From positions 1 to 54,777 of the forward strand of contig JAKEFB010000218.1 of NCBI GenBank assembly GCA_022616275.1: a stretch of DNA of 54,777 bases, in the 5' to 3' direction. Source of the stretch: Chloroflexota bacterium. Its GTDB lineage: Bacteria > Chloroflexota > Anaerolineae > Promineifilales > Promineifilaceae. A program made the translations under genes and the position numbers. Below, in pieces: positions 30,901-38,679 of the stretch (its first letter is position 1; the number at the start of each line of letters is the position of its first letter). Below the pieces are notes generated by a model, which searched no databases, was not told where the DNA came from, and worked only from the letters and a program-made list of their open reading frames with translations.

Positions 30901-32082
30901 CAACACCTGACCCGGCTGGGCCGGGAACTGGTGGTTGGCAGCTCTTATGAGCATCCCATGACCCGGTGGTTGTTCCTGGTCGCCCTGGGGCTGGTGGCCG
31001 CCGGCGCTTACCATCTCCAACGACGCCGGCCGGGCTGGGCGGGCATCCTGGTGGCCTGGCTGGCGGCCGGCGCTTTCGGGTTGTACCTGGTTCGGTTTCA
31101 CCGCTCGACCTTCAACCCTTTTTACATTGTCCTGGCAGCGCCGGCCTGGTACGCTTTGCTGGCCATAGGGTTAGGGCGGCTAGGCGGCGGCCGGGCCTGG
31201 TGGTTACGCCTGGCCGGCCTGGCTGCTCTGGCCGGCCTGCTCGTTGCCAGCTTGTTGAGCCTGGCCAATTATTATTTTAATCCCACCTATAACCGTACCC
31301 TGGGCTACCGGCCAATTGCCGAAGAGGTAGCCGCCTTATTAGAACCGGGTGACGTTTTCCTGGCCAACGCCCCCGACCCGTCGCTGACCTACTACCTGGA
31401 AGGGGTGACCATCCCCACGGCTATCTGGCCTTCCCATTGGGGTGAGTCGGCGGAGGAGACGGAGGACGGACTGGCAGCGCTGGCAGCTCGATACGACCGG
31501 ATCTGGTTTGTCCCGGCTACGGGCAGCGGCTGGGATGAGGAAGGAGTGGCCCTGGGCTGGTTGAACGACCACATGTTACTGGAGCAGGCCACCACGTATG
31601 AGAAGCTGTCCTTGCTGGTCTTCCGGCCGCTGCACGCCGTGGACCAGGTGCTCCGGCCATTAGGCACGCCTTTGGATGGCTTGCTGGAACTGGAAGGGGT
31701 TTACCTGACGGTTAATGGACAGCCGGCCCCGGCCGGACCCCTACTCCTTGCGCCCGGCGACACGCTGCAAGTTACCTTGCTGTGGCAGGCTTTGGCCGGC
31801 ATGCCTGACGATTATACCGTCTTCGTCCATGTGCTGGCCGAAGACGGCCGGCTGGTGGCCCAGCACGACGGCGTGCCGGTACACGGCACGCGCCATACAT
31901 CCACCTGGCAGCCAGGCGAACGCTTGCTGGACCGGCACGAGATCACCATCCCGGCCGGCGTCTCAGCCGGCGGCGGCCGGTTGGTGGTGGGGATGTATGA
32001 GATGCAAACGCTGGAGCGGCAACAGTTTGCCAATGGACAGGATGTCGTCACTATTACTCCTCTGGCCATCCGGCCGGAATAG
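27898..32082 (+). CDS. Giant fusion: YfhO-like membrane glycosyltransferase joined to a GT39-like glycosyltransferase
   Basis: 1394 residues from TTG at 27898, overlapping the upstream stop. Residues 1-740 match YfhO-type GT-C proteins: LPTSDFSGQFHAFARFQAQE, GSYAGIPFAADPQAAVFYPP, many helices, a long loop (ESPARLDSRGVFYANVGELY) and FLVISEWNYPGWRATLDG before a last helix. Residues 765-1394 are a second GT39-like core with its own acidic pair (ELRADEAFS, D794/E795), SPFHFLSLHAWTELLGESEF, SPLLIWISQDVRNLY, and a terminal beta-module (DDYTVFVHVLAEDG). The join (bases 30124-30171) is a hairpin-type repeat read in frame. Homologues would normally be two proteins. Both halves keep their key residues, so a bifunctional enzyme is plausible. 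Confidence 0.8.
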   Translation: MKNANWRAHAPWLLGWTALWALFFATILLGLERLPTSDFSGQFHAFARFQAQEVLAGRLPVWSPGSYAGIPFAADPQAAVFYPPRWLTILASAPWGLPYYALELEALLHIWLAGCFTYALAYAITGRRPAALLAAVAVGLGGYLTSYPLLQLAVLETVTWLPLVLLLLRLGVARPNPTPYLVAAGAALAVSLAAGHPQTFLHTGYLAAAYYLFLAARARWPWRWVVGLGALVAVVAAGLGTAAWLPVLRYAPTTLRGGVNYSFVSTGQPMLNYLQALAPGTLAFWSPEYAGLATVILALLAWLGRRHGDRAEIIFWAVATGLIAWVALGDRGILFWLVYRLAPGFSLFRQQERLLGLVSLNLALLAAQGLALWLEVGASPRRRLLRPVILLASGALLAAGPVLALTAAIHTWPDWPATWVRQLLLAAVVLGLLWLSATRRTKLVALLPLLLAGDLYLATLGGVDRQPGPPSAFWPRPAWTAVLDSESPARLDSRGVFYANVGELYGWEDMRGISPLQPAALARLDRLPRPIRWQLLNVTHVLAWAEDAGEMAQEPLAPVAAIDAPLLPDRPLLGTVYRFERAFDRAWMAYRPVAVADAEEAFRLLDDPSFNLAADVLFHTPVDSARVAFPARPSSVRVRRLQANALQIEVTTETPGFLVISEWNYPGWRATLDGERITVHPANYAFMAVAVPAGRHFVRLTFIPPDVIAGMAISVVVLVMAGVIAWRWRPNITLNERSITPVNLPPLNLPEVGNLRKVVVAQQRPTITVATTAILLLAFGLRVYTAATQELRADEAFSTLFSRQPLAEIVAQLIEVGETHSPFHFLSLHAWTELLGESEFGLRTLSIFLGTLLLALLYQLGRRSGGRATGLLLMLVAAVSPLLIWISQDVRNLYTWAPLLGLLAALLLADIGAGRRPARLLWWGLYALLAAATVYSHYYGVVALAGHGLYLLAKPGRRRLVWPWLASVLAAALLFAPWPLTLWSQWLAAGHLASPDSPDLAQHLTRLGRELVVGSSYEHPMTRWLFLVALGLVAAGAYHLQRRRPGWAGILVAWLAAGAFGLYLVRFHRSTFNPFYIVLAAPAWYALLAIGLGRLGGGRAWWLRLAGLAALAGLLVASLLSLANYYFNPTYNRTLGYRPIAEEVAALLEPGDVFLANAPDPSLTYYLEGVTIPTAIWPSHWGESAEETEDGLAALAARYDRIWFVPATGSGWDEEGVALGWLNDHMLLEQATTYEKLSLLVFRPLHAVDQVLRPLGTPLDGLLELEGVYLTVNGQPAPAGPLLLAPGDTLQVTLLWQALAGMPDDYTVFVHVLAEDGRLVAQHDGVPVHGTRHTSTWQPGERLLDRHEITIPAGVSAGGGRLVVGMYEMQTLERQQFANGQDVVTITPLAIRPE
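30124..30171. repeat. 48-base repeat forming the linker of the YfhO-GT39 fusion
   Basis: AACCTCC and AGAGGTT units pair, and the element ends GGAAGGTT, so it folds like the intergenic AACCTG/CAGGTT hairpins elsewhere in the window. It is 16 codons long and translates to a NLPPLNLPEVGNLRKV linker without a stop. Confidence 0.7.
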
Positions 32083-32087
32083 TGGGA

Positions 32088-32120
32088 AAACCCGGCAGGT
32101 TTCAGAAACCTGCCGGGTTT
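32088..32120. terminator. Perfect 15-base hairpin after the fusion gene
   Basis: AAACCCGGCAGGTTT (32088-32102), loop CAG, AAACCTGCCGGGTTT (32106-32120). It begins 6 bases after the stop of the giant glycosyltransferase gene and precedes the LCP promoter. The stem is GC-rich but the T tail is only three bases. It is also a member of the dispersed AACCTG repeat family. Confidence 0.65.
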
Positions 32121-32143
32121 GGCGCAGGCAGAATGGCGGCGCG

Positions 32144-32171
32144 TTGCGTTCCCTCTTCCCCATGTTATAAT
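32144..32171 (+). promoter_or_regulatory. Putative extended -10 promoter for the LCP gene
   Basis: An extended -10, TG-T-TATAAT (32163-32171), matches the consensus fully. A -35-like TTGCGT (32144-32149) lies 16 bases upstream. Transcription would begin about 27 bases before the ATG at 32206. Confidence 0.6.
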
Positions 32172-32205
32172 GCTGCCCATTACGGCCATCAATTGTTAAT
32201 GCATC

Positions 32206-33630
32206 ATGAGTATGGATTCACCGAGAAGACAGCGTTCAGGGGTACGCTTGCCTTTGTGGGGGCTGGGGGTGTTGGCTCTGGCGGCTGTGCTATTCCTGGC
32301 AGCCACCTCAGCCTGGTTGTTTGATACGGTTGAGGGCCTGGCTTCGGCCTGGGAGGTCACCGACCCGGATTTTGGCGTTGTCTCCGAGCCGGCCGGCCAG
32401 GCAGGCAATGATCCGTCGAACCCCTTTGCCAACCCAGGGGACAGCCAGCCCCTGCTGCCGGATGAATCGCTTGAGCCGTGGTCGGGCCGGGAGAGGGTGA
32501 CTATCCTGGTCCTGGGTATTGACCAACGTTGCGACGAAGAAGGCCCTACCCGCACCGATACGATGATGGTCTTCACGATGGACCCGGTTGGTCTATCGGC
32601 GGCCGTCCTTTCCCTGCCCCGCGATCTGTGGGTGGAAATTCCTGGCTTCGGCGTAGACCGCATCAACGAAGCGCATTTCCTGGGCGAAGTCTACGATTAT
32701 CCCGGCGGCGGCCCGGCCCTGGCCGTGGAAACGGTGGAAGCAACGCTGGGGGTCAAGATTGATTATTTTGCTACAGTGAACTTCGACGCTTTTGTCCAGG
32801 TTGTGGACCAGGTCGGCGGCATCGACGTCGTGGTGACAGAAACGATTAACGACGATCAATACCCGGACCGCTGCTATGGGTACGATCCCTTCACCATTGA
32901 GGCTGGCCAGCAGCACCTGGACGGCACGATGGCCTTGAAATACGCCCGGACCCGGGCCACCTTTGGCGGTGACGTAGACCGGGCCGCCCGGCAACAGCAG
33001 GTGGTCATGGCTCTGCGGGATAAGGCGCTGCAGTTAAACATGGCGCCGCAACTGGTGGCCGGCGCTCCCGAACTGTGGCGCATCTTCCAGAACAACGTCC
33101 GCACCAACCTGACATTGAACGAGGTTATTCAACTGGCGCTACTGGCCCAGGAGATTCCCAGCAGCAGCATTCGCACGGAGGTTATTGACTATAACTACGT
33201 TTACAATGAGACGACCCCCGATGGGCGGCAAGTTTTGGTTCCTGTTCGGGAAAACATTCGTCTCTTGCGGGATGAACTCTTTGCCCCGCCAGCCATCCCG
33301 ACCCCTGTTCTGGAAAATATCCCCGAGATGATCGTCGAAGAAGAAGCCCGAGTGGCTGTTTATAACGGCACCAGCGTCTATGGCCTGGCGGCCGCCACCC
33401 AGCAATATCTCCTGGACCATGACATTAACGTAGTGGAAGTCGGCAACGCCGATTCCGCTACCTATCGTACCTCACAAATTATTGATTACGGCTCTCATCC
33501 AAATACTACCCTTTACCTGGTCCAACTCATGGGCATCCCGCCGCTTAACGTGAGCAACGGCACGAGACCCGGCGGCGACTTCGACGTACTCATCATCCTG
33601 GGCAACGACTGGCAAGTGCCAGACCCTTAG
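32206..33630 (+). CDS. LytR-CpsA-Psr (LCP) family cell-envelope ligase with LytR_C domain
   Basis: 474 residues. One N-terminal transmembrane helix (LPLWGLGVLALAAVLFLAAT) anchors the protein with the catalytic domain outside. The LCP domain (about 95-290) shows TILVLGIDQR, RTDTMMVFTMDP, VLSLPRDLWVEIPGFG, DRINEAHFLG and ALKYARTRATFGGDVDRAAR, with the Arg/Asp residues that hold pyrophosphate-polyprenyl lipids. A LytR_C domain lies at 375-470 (ARVAVYNGTSVYGLAAATQQ). LCP proteins transfer polymers from polyprenyl carriers to the wall or to surface acceptors. It follows the glycosyltransferase block, so attachment of those glycans is plausible. The lipoprotein gene follows after 6 bases. Confidence 0.93.
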   Translation: MSMDSPRRQRSGVRLPLWGLGVLALAAVLFLAATSAWLFDTVEGLASAWEVTDPDFGVVSEPAGQAGNDPSNPFANPGDSQPLLPDESLEPWSGRERVTILVLGIDQRCDEEGPTRTDTMMVFTMDPVGLSAAVLSLPRDLWVEIPGFGVDRINEAHFLGEVYDYPGGGPALAVETVEATLGVKIDYFATVNFDAFVQVVDQVGGIDVVVTETINDDQYPDRCYGYDPFTIEAGQQHLDGTMALKYARTRATFGGDVDRAARQQQVVMALRDKALQLNMAPQLVAGAPELWRIFQNNVRTNLTLNEVIQLALLAQEIPSSSIRTEVIDYNYVYNETTPDGRQVLVPVRENIRLLRDELFAPPAIPTPVLENIPEMIVEEEARVAVYNGTSVYGLAAATQQYLLDHDINVVEVGNADSATYRTSQIIDYGSHPNTTLYLVQLMGIPPLNVSNGTRPGGDFDVLIILGNDWQVPDP

Positions 33631-33636
33631 GAGACG

Positions 33637-35745
33637 ATGAGGAAAATCAACTGTTCGTGGTTGGTGCTGGGTTTTCTGCTGTCCTTGACGGCAGCCTGCA
33701 ATGCCCCAGGCCCGGAAGCAACGCCAACGGCAACGGTTCGAGCTACCACAAATCCTTTACCGACAGAGCCTCCTATAACTGCGGCCGCGCCTCGCCTCAC
33801 TCCTAGCCGAACTCCCCCGCGACCGACCAACACCCCACCAGCGGCTCGCCGCCTACCCACTAACTGGCGTCTTTTTGGCAACGAGCGCTTTGGCTTGCAG
33901 GCGGCCGCGCCGCAAAGCTGGGTAGACGTGGGCGGCCTATTTCGGGCCAGCGCCCAGAGCAGCCAGGTAGGTCCGCGCCTCCTTTTCCTGGCCAATTCTC
34001 GCGAAACAGGTGAAAGGCTGCTGGCAGGGTCCGGTCTGGACGAGCAGGCTGGGTTTATTTTTGGTTTTGCCACGGAACCGGCCGGACTGGGTGGGCCGTC
34101 TATTCCGGTAGAAACCGACCCATCCCACATTTTGACTCAGTTCCTGAGCCAGGCCGGGGCAACCGGTCCCACCGGCACACCTCTCCCGGCCGTCGTTCCG
34201 CTGACTATTAACGACGTCCCGGCCGCCTACGCCGACACCAGCCAGTTGCCGTTGCCCCTTTTTCCACTGCCGGCCCAGGAGTGGCGGATACGGGTCGTTC
34301 TGCTGTTAAAACTAGGAACGGAGGCGCCGGCGATTTTCTTGCTTGGCGCCCCGGCCGAAAACTGGCCGGCAATACAGGAAACGTTCGAGGCGGCAATGGC
34401 CACCATCATGCTGCCGGACAGCAACAGTAACGTCCGGGAGCACCTGGCGGGCAGCGACCAAACTAACGGAGAGCTGGAAAAGGGGCGGCGCGACGTCTGG
34501 ACCTTTAACGGGGAAAGCGGCCGCTACGCCACTATCAGCCTGACGCCTGAAGACAGTAGTATTGACCTGACCCTGGCCTTGATTGACCCGTCCGGTAAAG
34601 TGGTCATTAGCGCCGACAACGGTTTTGCCGGCGACCTGGAAGCTTTGACAGACGTTCTGTTGGTGGAAAGCGGCACCTATCTGATCGAGGCTGGCGAGTT
34701 TTTTAACGAGGCGGGGGGCTATCAGTTGAGTCTGTTACTGACCGACGAACCTCAATTTGGAGGCGGCGGCCGGATCGAATTCGGCCAGGAAATTACCACG
34801 GACCTGGTGGACAATGGCGAACACACCTGGGTCTTTAACGGCACGGCCGGGCAGACGGTAACTATTATCTTAACGCCACTGGACGAGCAACTGGACCTTA
34901 TTATAGAGGTCGAGGGACCGGGCGGCCGGCAACTCCTCTCCCTGGACGAAGGCTTCGCCGGAGACGCCGAGATCCTGACCGGCTTCGAACTTTCAGTGAC
35001 GGGTGAATACACGATCCTGATCCGAGGCTTCGCCGGCCACGGTGGGATGTATAAGCTATCCCTCGATGAAGGCGGGGAAAGCACCATTAACTTTTACGAC
35101 GCGGGTGACCTGGCCAACGGCGACACCCAGCGGGAATTCTTACGGGAGGATGAAATCCACGCCTGGTTCTTCGAGGGCCAGGTCAACGACGAGGTCGTCA
35201 TCGAAGTGACACCACTGGGCCGGAACATGGACCTGGACCTCTGGCTGCTGGACCCTAACGCCAACCAGCTGGTAACGAAAGATGAATTTTTATCCGGCCA
35301 GGCAGAAACGATTGAATATATCCTGCCTGTGGACGGGCAGTTTATGATCCTGGTTCGGGAATTTTTCGGCGAGCCCGGCGAGTATGAGATTACGCTCCGA
35401 ATTGGCGGTGACGGCGTGGTCGAGCCGGCCGGCAATCTGACTTACGACCAGATGGTTAACGGCGACCTGGCGCCCGGCCGGCGGGCCGGCTGGACGTTCA
35501 CCGGGCAGGCCGGAGACGTGATTGACGTGACCCTCACCCCCGTCACTCCAGGTAGAGACCTGGTGATTGTCCTGCTGGATCCGGCCGGCAACGTGGCCAT
35601 TACGGTGGACGCCACACTGGGTGGCTTCCCGGAGCGGCTGGTGCGCTTTGTCCTGACCAGCGACGGCCCGTGGACTATCGTCGTCCAGGAGTTTTTCGAC
35701 GAAGGTGGGGAGTACGAGCTGATAGTAACTAGGCAGGAGGAGTAG
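33637..35745 (+). CDS. Lipoprotein with four PPC-like beta-domains
   Basis: 702 residues. A lipoprotein signal peptide ends at LTAAC (Cys21). A Thr/Pro linker follows to about 65, then a domain (NWRLFGNERFGLQAAAPQSW onward, about 68-260) resembling PsbP-like folds. From about 265 there are four related repeats of about 105 residues, each with WxFxGxxG, VTIxLTPxDxxLDL, LIDPSG-like and GxYxIxVxEFxxxxGxYxL segments, typical of pre-peptidase C-terminal (PPC) domains. No protease is attached. It lies 6 bases after the LCP gene and is probably co-transcribed with it. A role in surface adhesion or glycan binding is inferred only. Confidence 0.85.
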   Translation: MRKINCSWLVLGFLLSLTAACNAPGPEATPTATVRATTNPLPTEPPITAAAPRLTPSRTPPRPTNTPPAARRLPTNWRLFGNERFGLQAAAPQSWVDVGGLFRASAQSSQVGPRLLFLANSRETGERLLAGSGLDEQAGFIFGFATEPAGLGGPSIPVETDPSHILTQFLSQAGATGPTGTPLPAVVPLTINDVPAAYADTSQLPLPLFPLPAQEWRIRVVLLLKLGTEAPAIFLLGAPAENWPAIQETFEAAMATIMLPDSNSNVREHLAGSDQTNGELEKGRRDVWTFNGESGRYATISLTPEDSSIDLTLALIDPSGKVVISADNGFAGDLEALTDVLLVESGTYLIEAGEFFNEAGGYQLSLLLTDEPQFGGGGRIEFGQEITTDLVDNGEHTWVFNGTAGQTVTIILTPLDEQLDLIIEVEGPGGRQLLSLDEGFAGDAEILTGFELSVTGEYTILIRGFAGHGGMYKLSLDEGGESTINFYDAGDLANGDTQREFLREDEIHAWFFEGQVNDEVVIEVTPLGRNMDLDLWLLDPNANQLVTKDEFLSGQAETIEYILPVDGQFMILVREFFGEPGEYEITLRIGGDGVVEPAGNLTYDQMVNGDLAPGRRAGWTFTGQAGDVIDVTLTPVTPGRDLVIVLLDPAGNVAITVDATLGGFPERLVRFVLTSDGPWTIVVQEFFDEGGEYELIVTRQEE

Positions 35746-35775
35746 CAAGGCCGCAGGTAATGTTGCCCTTTGCCC

Positions 35776-36585
35776 CTACTCCAGATTGTAGACCTCTCGC
35801 CTGCGCCAGCCGGATTGGGCAGCCACGACGGCGGCCGCCTCTTTACGGGACAGGCCCTGAGCCAGGTGCGCCGCCAGGGCGGCCCGTACGGCCGCCTCAT
35901 CCCAGCGGATGGCCTCGCCACTGGCCCCGGCAATGACCACTGTTAGCTCGCCCCGAATAGGACCCTGGCCGAAATAGGCAATGGCCTGGCTGGCCGGGCC
36001 GCGCCATGTTTCTTCGTATAGCTTGGTCAGCTCCCGGCCGACGCTGACTGCCCGGTCGCCCAGGGTGCGGATCACGTCGGCCAGCAAGGCTAAGAGGCGG
36101 TGGGGCGCCTCGTAGAGTATCAGGGTATGGGGCAGTGCTGCCACCTGGGCCAGCACCGCCCGGCGAGCCTTCTGCTGGCGGGGCAAAAAACCGAGGAACA
36201 GGAAGCTATCGGTGGGCAGGCCGCTGCTGACGAGGGCGGCAATTGCCGCCGATGGCCCGGGGATGGGGACGACCGTCAGGCCAGCCTCAAGGGCAGCCTG
36301 GATCAACCGGTAGCCGGGATCGGAGAGACCAGGCATGCCGGCGTCGGAGACCAGGGCCACATCGGCCGTGGCCAGCCGCTCAACCAGTTCGGCCACCCGG
36401 CCGGGACCGCTGTACTCGTGATAGCTAATCAGGGGCGTTTCAATGTGGTAATGGCTCAACAGCCGGCCGGTAGTGCGGGTGTCTTCGGCCGCTACCAGAC
36501 TCACCTCGCGCAAGACTCGCAGCGCCCGCAGGGTGATATCTTCCAGGTTGCCGATGGGCGTTCCGACCAGGTAAAGAACAGGCAC
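35776..36585 (-). CDS. rsmI: 16S rRNA (cytidine(1402)-2'-O)-methyltransferase RsmI
   Basis: 269 residues from GTG at 36585 (VPVLYLVGTPIGNLEDIT). It has the SPOUT-unrelated tetrapyrrole-methylase fold: TPIGNLEDITLRAL, VAAEDTRTTGRLL, ALVSDAGMPGLSDPGYRL, VPIPGPSAAIAALVSSGLPT and LYEAPHRL. It methylates the 2'-OH of C1402 in the decoding centre of 16S rRNA. An upstream ATG at 36687 would add 34 residues encoded by a heptamer repeat and by the end of the next gene, so it is rejected. The C-terminus (LSRKEAAAVVAAQSGWRRRE) is a normal helix-turn-helix-like tail. Confidence 0.95.
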   Translation of the reverse strand: MPVLYLVGTPIGNLEDITLRALRVLREVSLVAAEDTRTTGRLLSHYHIETPLISYHEYSGPGRVAELVERLATADVALVSDAGMPGLSDPGYRLIQAALEAGLTVVPIPGPSAAIAALVSSGLPTDSFLFLGFLPRQQKARRAVLAQVAALPHTLILYEAPHRLLALLADVIRTLGDRAVSVGRELTKLYEETWRGPASQAIAYFGQGPIRGELTVVIAGASGEAIRWDEAAVRAALAAHLAQGLSRKEAAAVVAAQSGWRRREVYNLE

Positions 36586-36598
36586 AGATAGAGGGACA

Positions 36599-36667
36599 GA
36601 GATTGGAGAATAGAGATTAGAGATTACGAACGACCTTTGATTGACAACCTCCAATCCCCAATCTCTA
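36599..36667. repeat. Heptamer repeat hairpin supplying a stop codon
   Basis: GAGATTG, GAGAATA, GAGATTA, GAGATTA (36599-36626) face CCAATCCCCAATCTCTAA (about 36651-36668) across an unrelated 24-base spacer. The TAG stop of the minus-strand gene at 36665 lies inside the right arm. Confidence 0.7.
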
Positions 36668-37468
36668 ATGGTTCTGCAAGAACACAAAATACAACAGGTT
36701 TTGATTGCAACTGGCCCAGGTGGTTACCCGGTAAATTTGGGAGACGGCCGTACCATTGACTGTTTCTAACTGGACGTTGTGGCTCTGGACGCGTGGCGCA
36801 TCAAACAGGTACACCTCGTAGCCAGACGGCCCATAAGCCGTGGCCCCACCGACCGGGGCACGTACATCCACCCCACTATCCCAGACATGCACCTGGTACG
36901 TGCTGGACCCTACCGGGTTGCCGTTTAAATCAAACACCTCGCCGGCAATACCCAGCCAGTTGCAGCCGGCATTGTTGGCATAGTTAGCCAGGGGAATGGG
37001 GCTGTCCGGCGACTTGGTGAACGGGAACGGCGACCGGGTGTTGGTGGCGGTGGGCGATGGCCCCGGCGTCGGCGTATGGGTCGGTGTCGGGCTGGGGGTA
37101 CGCGTCGGCGTGAAAGGCGGGAAGGTCGGCGTGATCGAAGGAGTTAACGTGGGCCGGCGGGTATTGGTCGGCGCGAGCGGCCCGCTGGTCTGGCTGGGGA
37201 TTGGGGTAAAGGTCGCTCGTACAACCTCAGGGGTGGCGGACGGTGGCAGGGTGGGAACAACAGCCAACTGTGCCAGGGTTGGCGTCAGCGAAGGGCCTTG
37301 CAGCCCTAACATGGCTGCCAACGTCCCACCAGGCAGAACAAAAGCCAGGATCACCGCCAGGGCAATAAAAAAGGCGGCTACTACCAGCATAGCCGTCAGT
37401 ACGTTCAGTAAACTGACAGCGCAGCCCCCCCCCCGGTTTCTCCTCGATCTCCGACTGGATCTTGCCAT
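36665..37468 (-). CDS. Single-pass membrane protein with Thr/Pro-rich linker and C-terminal beta-domain
   Basis: 267 residues. A basic N-terminus (ARSSRRSRRNR) is followed by one helix (VLTAMLVVAAFFIALAVILA), so the rest is outside the cell. Residues 60-150 are a TPT/SPT-rich linker. The C-terminal 110 residues form a domain with GCNWLGIAGEVFDLNGNPVG, YQVHVWDSG, GPSGYEVYLFDAP and an ending CNQNLLYFVFLQNH. This pattern suggests a carboxypeptidase-regulatory-like sandwich with one disulfide. Codons 12-15 contain a run of ten G (ten C at 37425-37434 on the plus strand). No enzymatic function is apparent. The parvulin lipoprotein gene ends 19 bases upstream. Confidence 0.75.
   Translation of the reverse strand: MARSSRRSRRNRGGGCAVSLLNVLTAMLVVAAFFIALAVILAFVLPGGTLAAMLGLQGPSLTPTLAQLAVVPTLPPSATPEVVRATFTPIPSQTSGPLAPTNTRRPTLTPSITPTFPPFTPTRTPSPTPTHTPTPGPSPTATNTRSPFPFTKSPDSPIPLANYANNAGCNWLGIAGEVFDLNGNPVGSSTYQVHVWDSGVDVRAPVGGATAYGPSGYEVYLFDAPRVQSHNVQLETVNGTAVSQIYRVTTWASCNQNLLYFVFLQNH
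37425..37434. repeat. Ten-base C homopolymer near the start of a surface-protein gene
   Basis: Ten uninterrupted C bases on the plus strand encode RGGG at codons 12-15 of the minus-strand gene at 36665-37468. A gain or loss of one base would frameshift the protein before its membrane helix. Confidence 0.9.
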
Positions 37469-37486
37469 CGCGTGTACCTCTTCTGG

Positions 37487-38485
37487 TTAAGCACCGGTAT
37501 TTACAAAACGGACAACCTCCGCCGAAGCCCGCAACTCGGCCAGCCAGGCCTGGAAATCCTGGTCCAACAATGGGACGCGGTCGGCAATGGGACGTTGCGG
37601 GTCGCGCTCAACCACCTGGACGATGTAATAGGCTGTTTCCGTCCCGCCAGGGATGGTGGCGACAATCACCTCGCTGACCTGCCCCGGCTGCAGGGCAAAG
37701 GCTGCCTCTTCCACGGCCGGCACCAACAGCCAGCCTCGAGCGAAGAAGCCCATATCACCGCCAATAGACGCTGTGTGTGGATCCTCTGAATATTGTTGAG
37801 CCAGCGCAGCAAAGTCGGCGCCAGCCCGGATCTGCTCTAACAGGGACTGGGCCAGTTCCAGGCTGGAGAGCTGGATGTGGCGGGCCCGTATCTGTTCTAC
37901 TGCGAAGGGTACGTCGGCCGTGACAAAAGCCACGACCTGTTCAACCAACAACTCAAAAGCCAGGGCCTGGCGAAATTCCTCTTCGGTGAAATGATTGGCT
38001 GCCAGCCAGGCGGCAAAATTCTCCTCACCCTCAGCTTCCTCCCTTGATTCGGCCAGCGCCGCGTCCACCATCTCCGGTGTGACGGTAATGCCGTTGGCCT
38101 CGGCCGCCTGACGAATCAACTCGTTGTCAATGAGCGTATTTAAGATCAGCTCCTGGTAGTTGCCGCCATCGCTGCCCGGTGCCAGCCCCAGGGCCTGCTC
38201 GTAACGGGCCAGCTCTTTTTCGTAATCGGCCAGGAAAATGGGCTGGCCGTTGACCGTCGCCGCCAGAGGTTCCAGCGTCGGCGTGGGCGGCGCGGCCGTA
38301 GCCGTCGGCTCGACGACAGCGCCGGCCGGTGTGTTGCCGGCCGGCGAACCAGAATTATCAATTGCCGGAACGGCCGCAGTCGACTGGAGGCTGGGTTGAG
38401 CCTCTGGCCCGTCGGCCGTCTTGCCACAAGCTACCAGCCAGACAAAAGAGAACAGGCATATCAAAGCAAACGAACGTTGGCGCAT
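37487..38485 (-). CDS. Lipoprotein peptidyl-prolyl isomerase (SurA_N plus parvulin, PrsA-like)
   Basis: 332 residues from ATG at 38485, which gives a compact lipoprotein signal (MRQRSFALICLFSFVWLVAC). An ATG at 38539 would add 18 residues. A Pro/Thr/Ala-rich linker precedes a SurA_N-like helical region (VNGQPIFLADYEKELARYEQ, NTLIDNELIRQAAEANGI). The parvulin domain (about 225-315) has RARHIQLSS, ADFAALAQQYSEDPHTASIG, GDMGFFARGWLLVP and FALQPGQVSEVI. It would help fold exported proteins at the outer face of the membrane. Confidence 0.9.
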   Translation of the reverse strand: MRQRSFALICLFSFVWLVACGKTADGPEAQPSLQSTAAVPAIDNSGSPAGNTPAGAVVEPTATAAPPTPTLEPLAATVNGQPIFLADYEKELARYEQALGLAPGSDGGNYQELILNTLIDNELIRQAAEANGITVTPEMVDAALAESREEAEGEENFAAWLAANHFTEEEFRQALAFELLVEQVVAFVTADVPFAVEQIRARHIQLSSLELAQSLLEQIRAGADFAALAQQYSEDPHTASIGGDMGFFARGWLLVPAVEEAAFALQPGQVSEVIVATIPGGTETAYYIVQVVERDPQRPIADRVPLLDQDFQAWLAELRASAEVVRFVNTGA

Positions 38486-38679
38486 AAGCAAAACAAACCT
38501 TTTGCAAAGTGACACCAGGCTAAGGTGTCCCCATTTCACGACATAATGTTAGAGAAATTATACCCAGGGCAAGAGCCAAGGCAAAAGGGGCGGCCCGGCC
38601 CGGCTATAACGAGCGCCAGGCAGTTCAACTGGCATTGACCGCTACTCAAAATGAACAAGTGCCAGGCACTTTGGCAGGA

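Noticed and set aside
36586-36687. N-terminal extension of RsmI to an upstream ATG
   Set aside because: The added residues are encoded by a heptamer repeat and by the end of the upstream gene; GTG at 36585 matches the family start.
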